This document shows positions 1 to 5,178 of a stretch of 5,178 nucleotides of DNA, piece after piece; the first letter of the stretch is position 1, and every line of letters begins with the position of its first letter. The position numbers and the translations under genes were made by a program. Below the pieces are notes generated by a model. It was given only the letters and a program-made list of their open reading frames with translations, was not told the DNA's origin and made no database searches. The stretch is from Comamonadaceae bacterium CG_4_10_14_3_um_filter_60_75 (lineage in GTDB: Bacteria; Pseudomonadota; Gammaproteobacteria; Burkholderiales; Burkholderiaceae_C), in the NCBI GenBank assembly GCA_002784245.1, contig PFKL01000069.1, forward strand, positions 1 to 5,178, read 5' to 3'.

Positions 1-1764
1 CGCAAATTCCCGCTGCGTGATGCCGCGGGTCACGTCTATGGGGTGGGAGGGATATCGACCAATATCAGCGCCCTGAAAGACCAGCAGCGCCAGCTGTTGC
101 TCAGCGAGGCGGTGTTTCAGAACTCGGCTGAAGCCGTTATCGTCACCGACGCAGATACCCGTATCCTGCGGGTCAATCCGGCCTTTACCCGCCAGACCGG
201 TTTTTCAGCCACCACGGTGATGGGACAAAAGGCCAATGTGTTGAAGTCGGGGCGGCATGATGCAGCGTTCTATCAAGCCATGTGGCAGGCCATTGACCGT
301 GACGGCGCTTGGTCTGGTGAGATCAATAACCGCCGCGCTGACGGCAGCTTCTACACGGTCTGGTCCAGTATCAATGCGGTACGTGATGCCGACGGCGCGG
401 TGCTGAACTACATGGCTACGCAGTCCGACGTGACGCAACTGCACAACGCCAAATTGGCGCTGGTACACCAGGCGTCGTACGACACCCTCACCGGGCTGCC
501 CAACCGCGCCTTGTTCAATGACCGGCTGGCGCAGTTGATGGCGGCGTCGCAGCGCCACGGCAAGTCCTTTGCTTTGTTGTTTGTCGATCTTGATCGTTTC
601 AAGGAAGTTAACGACACGCTCGGGCACCAGGTGGGCGACGCGTTGCTGCAGGAGGTGGCGCGGCGTTTGCAGCAGAGCGTGCGTACCGAAGACACCGTAG
701 CGCGCATTGGTGGCGACGAATTTGTCGTGCTGTTGCCAGATACCGACGCCAAGGGCGCGCGCGCTGTGATCGAGAATTTACTCGACAAGGTGCGCGCGCC
801 GGTGCAGCTGCAAGACGCGCTGGTTTACCATCCCATGTCCAGCGTCGGGTTGGCACTTTTTCCGCAGGACGGCACCACGCCCGACTTGTTGCTGCGCAGC
901 GCTGACCTGGCCATGTACGACGCCAAAATCGGCGGTCGCAATCGTTTTGCCGTCTACCGCCCCGAACTGAGTCAGGCCAACGACCAGAGTTTTGCCGTTC
1001 GCAACGATCTGGCGCAAGCCATTGAACAGCAGCAGCTGCGGGTGTTCTTTCAGCCCAAGTTGCGCTTGCACGATGGTGCGCTGGTTGGCGCTGAGGCGCT
1101 GGTGCGCTGGCAGCACCCAGAGCGCGGGCTGGTGCTGCCTGGTGAGTTCATTGCTATCGCTGAACAAGCCGGTTTGCTGGTGGCGCTGGACAACTGGGTC
1201 ATGCAAGAGGCGCTGCGCCAGCTTGGTGCGTGGGTGGCGGCTGGCTGCTGGCAAGCCGGGTGGCGCCTGGCGGTGAACCAGAATGTGGCCGATTTGCAGC
1301 GCGCTGGCATGCTGGAGGACTTGCAGGCCCGGCTCGATCATTACCGGGTCAGCGCGAGCGCGCTTGAACTTGAAATCACCGAAGACGCGCTACTCAACCA
1401 CACGCCCGAGCAGCTTGAACTCTTGCGCCAGTTGCAGCAATTGGGCGTTTCGGTGGCGATCGACGACTTTGGTACCGGCTATTCGAGCCTGGCCTATTTG
1501 CGGCAATTGCCGGTGTCAGTCATCAAGATTGACCGGGGTTTTGTGCAGGGCATACTGGTCAATGAAAACGATGCGGTGCTGGTGCACACCATCGTCGACA
1601 TGGCGCACAACCTGGGCCACACACTGGTGGCCGAAGGCATTGAGGAAGAAACGCAACGCCAACATCTGGCCAAGCTGGGAGTCGAGTTGGGCCAGGGATA
1701 TCTGTTTGACAAGGCCTTGAGCGCGCAGGACTTTGCCGCGCGCTGGCTGCAGGCGCTGCCCTGA
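1..1764 (+). CDS. PAS-GGDEF-EAL cyclic-di-GMP signalling protein (5' partial)
   Basis: Predicted bifunctional c-di-GMP enzyme: diguanylate cyclase (GGDEF, 2 GTP to c-di-GMP) plus phosphodiesterase (EAL, c-di-GMP to pGpG), with PAS sensory input. The frame is open to base 1; GTG at 43 is not the real start, because codons 1-22 read as the end of a PAC motif (KFPLRDAAGHVYGVGGIST). 587 codons are visible. By codon counted from base 1: PAS about 35-145; GGDEF domain about 160-320 with VDLDRF, inhibitory RxxD site RTED (228-231) and GGDEF (237-241); EAL domain about 340-585 with EAL (365-367), N426, ELEITE (456-461), DDFGTG (488-493), K509, AEGIE (544-548) and Q565. All signature residues I can place are present, so both activities look possible. 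The usual VNLS motif is VNQN here, a mild variant. The missing N-terminus probably carries further PAS, sensor or membrane segments. It ends 6 bp from the convergent cytochrome gene. Which activity dominates, and the PAS ligand, cannot be read from sequence. Confidence 0.95.
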   Translation, partial: RKFPLRDAAGHVYGVGGISTNISALKDQQRQLLLSEAVFQNSAEAVIVTDADTRILRVNPAFTRQTGFSATTVMGQKANVLKSGRHDAAFYQAMWQAIDRDGAWSGEINNRRADGSFYTVWSSINAVRDADGAVLNYMATQSDVTQLHNAKLALVHQASYDTLTGLPNRALFNDRLAQLMAASQRHGKSFALLFVDLDRFKEVNDTLGHQVGDALLQEVARRLQQSVRTEDTVARIGGDEFVVLLPDTDAKGARAVIENLLDKVRAPVQLQDALVYHPMSSVGLALFPQDGTTPDLLLRSADLAMYDAKIGGRNRFAVYRPELSQANDQSFAVRNDLAQAIEQQQLRVFFQPKLRLHDGALVGAEALVRWQHPERGLVLPGEFIAIAEQAGLLVALDNWVMQEALRQLGAWVAAGCWQAGWRLAVNQNVADLQRAGMLEDLQARLDHYRVSASALELEITEDALLNHTPEQLELLRQLQQLGVSVAIDDFGTGYSSLAYLRQLPVSVIKIDRGFVQGILVNENDAVLVHTIVDMAHNLGHTLVAEGIEEETQRQHLAKLGVELGQGYLFDKALSAQDFAARWLQALP

Positions 1765-1770
1765 AGACGG

Positions 1771-2253
1771 CTACTGGCTGCGTGCCGTTTCGCTGCGGAA
1801 CTGGTCATGGCAGTTTTTGCAGCTCTTTTGCACTTCGTCGACTGCCGCGTTGATGGCTGGCCTATCGGCGCTGCCAGCCACCTGCGCCAGCTTGTCTACC
1901 GCCGCCAGATAGCGTTCTTTGCTGCTTTTGAACACGTCGGGCTGTAGCCAGATTTCGGGTTTGGCGCGGCTGGGCGCGTAGTTGCCATCGGCTGAAAAAT
2001 ACACCCAGGGTTGCGTTGACAGGTCTTTGAGCGCTTGCGCCTGCTCGACAAACTCGGCTTTCACATAGTCGCGCCGGTCACGCGCCACCAAGCCCATCGG
2101 TTCGAGCGCTTTGGTGAATTTCTTGAAGATGACCACGCGCTTGGTCATCAGCTTGTCAGGATGTGGGTCGCCGACATTGTTGCTGCAAGCACCCAGCAAG
2201 AGCACGCTGGCGGACAACAACACAGGTAAGGATAAAAATTTGGGTAGGGTCAT
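1771..2253 (-). CDS. Lipoprotein-type class II cytochrome c (cytochrome c' family)
   Basis: A 160-residue exported haem protein. Residues 1-22 form a signal peptide with a hydrophobic core and a lipobox LGAC (20-23), so Cys23 is the predicted lipidated residue; Ser at +2 would favour the outer membrane. The mature part matches the four-helix cytochrome c'/c-556 pattern: KRVVIF (38-43), PMG (52-54), a PWVYF segment (82-86), AKPEIW (97-102) and the C-terminal haem site CKNCH (145-149) followed by DQFR. In class II cytochromes the residue four after the conserved Arg lies on the distal haem face: Met in low-spin c-556, a non-ligand in c'. Here it aligns as Phe43, suggesting five-coordinate, gas-binding c' rather than c-556; this is inference. 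Family members bind NO and CO and are linked to NO tolerance or electron transfer. The ATG at 2253 is chosen because it gives a proper signal peptide; the frame extends upstream only by overlapping glnE. No good Shine-Dalgarno is visible. It lies 22 bp downstream of glnE and probably shares its transcript. Confidence 0.9.
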   Translation of the reverse strand: MTLPKFLSLPVLLSASVLLLGACSNNVGDPHPDKLMTKRVVIFKKFTKALEPMGLVARDRRDYVKAEFVEQAQALKDLSTQPWVYFSADGNYAPSRAKPEIWLQPDVFKSSKERYLAAVDKLAQVAGSADRPAINAAVDEVQKSCKNCHDQFRSETARSQ

Positions 2254-2275
2254 ATTGAAACGCGAAGGGACTGGG
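2254..2275 (-). other. Short intergenic gap within the probable glnE-cytochrome operon
   Basis: Only 22 bp separate the glnE stop (TGA, 2276-2278) from the cytochrome ATG (2251-2253), both on the - strand. There is no room for a terminator hairpin with a T-tract plus a new promoter inside the gap, so co-transcription or a promoter within the glnE 3' end is expected. No strong purine-rich ribosome site is visible, which may mean low or coupled translation of the cytochrome. Confidence 0.55.
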
Positions 2276-4975
2276 TCAGGATGAAAAAACAGTTTGCCAC
2301 AGGCTGCGGATGGCTTGCCGCTCGGTGGCAAGTTCGTCTGCCGCAAACTGCGCCGATGCTTCGTTGAGCCGGGCGCGGTGTTGCACCTGGCGCAGGGTGC
2401 GGTAGGCGCTGGCTGCCTGGTGGCCGACGCCTGCGGGCAGCAGCCCCAGCACTTCGGCGCGTTCCAGCAGCGCAATATTGCCGGCGTTGGCCAGCAGTTC
2501 TGCGTGCGTGCGCGAATAAGCCAGCACCAGAAACTGCATGACAAATTCGGCGTCCATCATGCCGCCGGTGCTGTACTTGATGTCGAACCGTTCGGCCTTG
2601 ACAACTTTGGCGCTGGTCACGCGTTCGCGCATGGCGACGATCTGGACCCGCAGGTCTGTGATGTCGCGCTCGGCGGTCAAAACGGCGGTGCGCACTGCGT
2701 CAAAGCGCCGGTACAGATCGGCGTCGCCGAGCACGCAGCGCGCCCGGGTGATGGCCTGGTGTTCCCAGGTCCAGGCGGTGTTGGAGCCGCGTTGCTGCTG
2801 GTAGTTGGCGTAGGAGGCAAAACTGGTGATCAACAGCCCGGCGTTGCCATTGGGTCGCAGCGCGGTATCGATCTCATACAGGTCGCCCTCACCGGTCTTG
2901 ACGGTGAGCCAGTTGATGAGTTTTCGTACCAGGTTGGCGTAGACCTCGGGGGCGCGCTCGTCGTCGTCGTCAAAGACAAAAACAATGTCAAGGTCGCTGC
3001 CGTAACCCAGCTCTTTGCCACCGAGTTTGCCGTAGGCAATGATGCCAAACTGAGGGTGCACGCGATGCGTCTTTTTCAGGCGGCTCCAGCACCAACGAGT
3101 GGTGACGCGCAGCACCGCGTCGGCCAGCGCGCTCAAATCGTCGGCCACTTGTTCCACCGAGAGCTTGCCCTCAATGTCGCGCGCCAGCGTGCGAAACACC
3201 TCGGCATGGTGCGCGCGGCGCAGCAGGTTCAGCAGCGTTTCGTCGTCGTCTTCGTCGGCGGCGCGCAGTGCGCTGCGCCGGTGTTCCAGTTCGGCTTCAA
3301 AAGCGCTGGCGTCAAAGCGTTCGTCGAGCATGTTGAAGGCTGCGAGTTCGTCGATGACGCCCGGGTGCAGCAGCAGGTAGCGCGCCGGCCAGCGCGCCGC
3401 GCCCAGCAGTTTGAGCAGGCGTTCGTGCACGTTGGGGCGCTCCAGCAGCAGTGCCAGATAGCTTTCGCGGCGCAGCAGCGGCTCCATCCAGTCGACCAGG
3501 CCAACCGCCGCCGCTTCGGTGACGCGCGCCTCGCTCACCCATTGCGCTGTGCGCGAGAGCAGGCGCAACAGCCGCTGGCGCGATTCGTCACGCAAGGCGT
3601 TGACCCGCGGGTGGTTGGTCCAGGCTTGTAGCCGCTGGCGAAACGCTTCGTCCAAACTTGGCAGCAGGTCGGCAATACAGTTGCTGGCGTCGGCTGGTTG
3701 CGCGCTCTGGCAGCCTTTGCAGTCGGGCTCTGCGCCGCCGAGCAAGGTGTCAAATTCTTGGGCCACCAGCTCGCGGTGGGCGTCGAGCTGCTTGAGCAAC
3801 TGCGCCGTTGAGTCCAGACCGAGGGTGCTGGCGATCCAGGCCAGGTCGGTGTCTTGCGTCGGCAAAATATGCGTTTGCTGGTCGTCCAGGTACTGGATGC
3901 GGTGCTCTACCCGGCGCAGGAATTCATAGGCGCAGGCCAGCGCGTCGGCTTTTTCGGCCGACATCAGGTTGGCCTTGACCAGGCGCGGCAGGGCGCTGAG
4001 CGTGGGGCGGGTACGCAATTCAGGAAACTGGCCGCCGCGCACCACCTGCAGCAGTTGCACGATGAACTCAATCTCGCGGATACCGCCGCGCGAGAGCTTG
4101 ACGTCGTTGGCGCGCTCGGGCCGGCCAGCGCTGCGTTTGCTGGCGTGGTCGCGGATCTGCCGGTGCAGCAGGCGCAGTGACTCAAACACGCTGTAGTCGA
4201 GGTAGCGCCGGAAGACAAACGGCATGACCACCTTGCGCAGTGCCAGCACCGAACCGTCGGCCACGCTCGACCAGGGTGCCACCACGCGGCTCTTGAGCCA
4301 GGCAAAGCGCTCCCATTCACGGCCCTGTACGTGCAGGTATTCTTCCAGCGCATCCAGCGACACGGCCGCTGGCCCCGAGTTGCCGTTGGGTCGCAGCGCC
4401 AGGTCAACGCGAAACACAAAGCCGTAATCGGTGGTATCGCCAATCAGGCTGTAAATGGCCTTGACCGCCTTGGCAAAGTATTCCTGGTTGCTGATGCGTG
4501 CACGCCCCTGCGCATCACCAGCGGTGTCACCGTCCTCGTCGTAAATGTAGATCAGGTCAATGTCGCTGGAGACGTTGAGCTCGCGCGCGCCGAGTTTGCC
4601 CATGCCAATGATCCACAGCCGCGCGCGTTGCCCCTGTGCGGTCAGCGGCATGCCATGTGCCTGGTCGAGCTTGGCCAGCACCGCGGTGAGTGCCTGGTTC
4701 AGCGCAAATTCGGCCAGAGCGGTCATCGCCTGGGTGATTTGTGCCAGAGTGGCTTGTGCCTCGCAGTCCAGGCACAGCAGACGTTCCAGCGTCAAAGCGC
4801 GCAAGATGCGCAGGGCGCTGGCGGTGTCCTGGCCGGTGTGCTGGATGGCTGCAAACGCGTCTAGCAGGCTTTCCGGTGTCGGCAGGCCGGGGCCGAGCAG
4901 CCCCAGCTGCTGCGCATAGCGACGATGCACACGCTGCGCAAAACGCGAGTGCCGGGCCAAAGGTGGGCGGGTCAT
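2276..4975 (-). CDS. glnE: Bifunctional glutamine synthetase adenylyltransferase/deadenylylase GlnE
   Basis: Complete 899-residue GlnE (ATase), close to the usual 900-950 residues. In the cytoplasm it attaches AMP to, and removes AMP from, a tyrosine of each glutamine synthetase (GlnA) subunit, in response to PII (GlnB) uridylylation and glutamine. Two nucleotidyltransferase halves are visible. The N-terminal half (deadenylylation) has GMGKLG (124-129), SDID with Asp138 and Asp140, ALRPNGNSG (193-201) and RGGIREIEF (296-304). The C-terminal half (adenylylation) has AYGKLGGKELGYGSDLD with Asp661 and Asp663, ALRPNGN (705-711) and a later TGGMMDAEF motif. Both acidic metal-binding pairs are intact, so both activities are expected. 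The linker between the halves contains Cys419, Cys422 and Cys433. The ATG at 4975 gives an N-terminus (MTRPPLARHSRFAQRV) that looks normal for the family; its ribosome site is weak. glnE is divergent from the YhdP-like gene across about 33 bp and followed after 22 bp by the cytochrome gene. No glnA or glnB is in the window. Confidence 0.98.
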   Translation of the reverse strand: MTRPPLARHSRFAQRVHRRYAQQLGLLGPGLPTPESLLDAFAAIQHTGQDTASALRILRALTLERLLCLDCEAQATLAQITQAMTALAEFALNQALTAVLAKLDQAHGMPLTAQGQRARLWIIGMGKLGARELNVSSDIDLIYIYDEDGDTAGDAQGRARISNQEYFAKAVKAIYSLIGDTTDYGFVFRVDLALRPNGNSGPAAVSLDALEEYLHVQGREWERFAWLKSRVVAPWSSVADGSVLALRKVVMPFVFRRYLDYSVFESLRLLHRQIRDHASKRSAGRPERANDVKLSRGGIREIEFIVQLLQVVRGGQFPELRTRPTLSALPRLVKANLMSAEKADALACAYEFLRRVEHRIQYLDDQQTHILPTQDTDLAWIASTLGLDSTAQLLKQLDAHRELVAQEFDTLLGGAEPDCKGCQSAQPADASNCIADLLPSLDEAFRQRLQAWTNHPRVNALRDESRQRLLRLLSRTAQWVSEARVTEAAAVGLVDWMEPLLRRESYLALLLERPNVHERLLKLLGAARWPARYLLLHPGVIDELAAFNMLDERFDASAFEAELEHRRSALRAADEDDDETLLNLLRRAHHAEVFRTLARDIEGKLSVEQVADDLSALADAVLRVTTRWCWSRLKKTHRVHPQFGIIAYGKLGGKELGYGSDLDIVFVFDDDDERAPEVYANLVRKLINWLTVKTGEGDLYEIDTALRPNGNAGLLITSFASYANYQQQRGSNTAWTWEHQAITRARCVLGDADLYRRFDAVRTAVLTAERDITDLRVQIVAMRERVTSAKVVKAERFDIKYSTGGMMDAEFVMQFLVLAYSRTHAELLANAGNIALLERAEVLGLLPAGVGHQAASAYRTLRQVQHRARLNEASAQFAADELATERQAIRSLWQTVFSS

Positions 4976-5008
4976 AATTTGTCTTGCTCAACTTCTTTCT
5001 GAAACCAT
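4976..5008. promoter_or_regulatory. Divergent glnE / yhdP-like intergenic spacer
   Basis: This roughly 33-bp AT-richer stretch is the only sequence between the glnE ATG (4975, - strand) and the proposed TTG of the YhdP-like gene (5009, + strand). It must hold both ribosome-binding regions, and promoters must overlap the coding ends. It contains a short perfect dyad, TTTC-T-GAAA (4996-5004), in its centre. I see no clear -35/-10 pair in either direction, so the regulatory role comes from position only. If the true yhdP start is the TTG at 5030, the spacer grows to about 54 bp. Confidence 0.4.
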
Positions 5009-5037
5009 TTGTCTGCCCCGTCTTTCACCTTGCTCAA
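4977..5037. repeat. Composite short direct repeat around the divergent start region
   Basis: Two words occur twice in the same order. ATTTGTCT is at 4977-4984 and 5007-5014; CTTGCTCAA is at 4983-4991 and 5029-5037. In the first copy they run together as ATTTGTCTTGCTCAA (4977-4991); in the second they are separated by about 16 extra bases. TTGCTCAA is itself a weak dyad (TTG-N2-CAA). The pattern could be paired regulator sites or the remains of a small duplication; function is unknown. Confidence 0.5.
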
Positions 5038-5178
5038 AACCTGGTCGGTCCTGACCCGATGGCTGCTAGCTGCCACGCTGCTTTTCTGGCTGCTGTTTGC
5101 CGCAGGCTGGGGAACGCTTCACTGGTTGATTGTGCCGCGAATCGGCGAATTTCGCCCGCAGCTGCAGGCGCGCGCCAC
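5009..5178 (+). CDS. yhdP: YhdP family (TIGR02099, AsmA-like) envelope protein, N-terminus only
   Basis: Only 56 codons plus two bases are visible before the right edge. The frame is bounded by a TGA at 5000-5002 and has no ATG or GTG near its beginning; TTG at 5009 is the best start, giving (M)SAPSFTLLKTWSVLTRW. Later options are TTG 5030 or CTG 5051. Residues about 17-45 form one transmembrane helix rich in Leu, Ala, Phe and Trp, followed by LIVPRIGEFRPQLQ. That helix-then-'P.I..(Y/F)RPQ(I/L)' layout is how YhdP/TIGR02099 proteins begin: very large inner-membrane-anchored proteins with a long periplasmic AsmA-like part, implicated in E. coli in phospholipid transport to the outer membrane. 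A divergent position next to glnE is, from memory, common for this gene in Betaproteobacteria. No convincing Shine-Dalgarno precedes the TTG. The assignment rests on a short N-terminus and context, so another AsmA-like protein is possible. Confidence 0.72.
   Translation, partial: MSAPSFTLLKTWSVLTRWLLAATLLFWLLFAAGWGTLHWLIVPRIGEFRPQLQARA

Noticed and set aside
43..45. GTG as the start of the GGDEF-EAL gene
   Set aside because: The frame stays open to base 1 and the upstream codons read as the end of a PAC motif, so the gene continues off the left edge.
778..1341. 187-codon open frame on the - strand opposite the EAL domain
   Set aside because: Antisense shadow of a high-GC coding gene with no domain or start signal.
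1767..1788. ACGGC/GCCGT hairpin followed by three T as a terminator
   Set aside because: Only a 5-bp stem with a 12-base loop and no real T-tract, and it lies mostly inside the cytochrome coding sequence.
2254..2544. Longer version of the cytochrome gene starting at 2544
   Set aside because: The extra 97 residues overlap glnE in another frame, have no signal-peptide character and are composed like a shadow frame; the ATG at 2253 gives a proper lipoprotein signal.
2958..2971. TCG trinucleotide run (also a similar run near 3239-3258)
   Set aside because: Encodes acidic Asp/Glu stretches in GlnE and is too short to suggest a functional microsatellite.
2294..3631. 445-codon open frame on the + strand opposite glnE
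   Set aside because: It is fully antisense to a confidently identified gene, rich in Ala, Val, Gly and Gln as expected from the codon bias of the opposite strand, and shows no recognisable domain.
4971..5010. sigma70-like promoter for glnE (TTTCAG with AATTAT)
   Set aside because: The candidate -10 overlaps the start codon and matches only 4 of 6 positions with a long spacer; the call would be guesswork.
1..5178. Mobile elements, tRNA/rRNA genes, CRISPR arrays or defence-system genes
   Set aside because: The window is almost entirely filled by four recognisable genes, with no terminal inverted repeats, transposase motifs, repeat-spacer pattern or structured-RNA signatures.

Overview
The window looks like a piece of a betaproteobacterial chromosome, probably Burkholderiales and most likely Comamonadaceae (Rhodoferax/Polaromonas-like). 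This is inferred from GC-rich coding sequence, from protein wording typical of that group, and from glnE lying divergent to a YhdP/AsmA-like gene. The placement is not proven from sequence alone. Coding density is close to complete: the only non-coding stretches are 6, 22 and about 33 bp, so no gene-free stretch exceeds 300 bases.

Layout. (1) Bases 1-1764, + strand: the 3' part of a membrane-signalling-type c-di-GMP gene. It holds the tail of one PAS/PAC module, a complete PAS domain, a GGDEF domain with an intact I-site, and an EAL domain with its catalytic residues. The gene begins left of the window. (2) Bases 1771-2253, - strand: a small class II cytochrome c (cytochrome c' family) with a lipoprotein signal peptide and a C-terminal CKNCH haem motif. 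It is tail-to-tail with the GGDEF-EAL gene, 6 bp apart. (3) Bases 2276-4975, - strand: complete glnE, the bifunctional glutamine synthetase adenylyltransferase/deadenylylase, 22 bp upstream of the cytochrome gene and probably co-transcribed with it. (4) From about 5009 to the right edge, + strand: the N-terminus of a YhdP/TIGR02099-type protein with one transmembrane helix, starting with TTG and divergent from glnE.

Functionally these are mostly housekeeping or conserved genes: nitrogen-status control of glutamine synthetase (GlnE), envelope maintenance (YhdP family), c-di-GMP turnover, and a periplasmic haem protein. No mobile element, CRISPR array, RNA gene or clearly new system is visible. 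The points most worth checking are the lipid-anchored cytochrome c' with a predicted Phe distal residue, its tight linkage to glnE, and a composite direct repeat around the very short glnE/yhdP divergent spacer.
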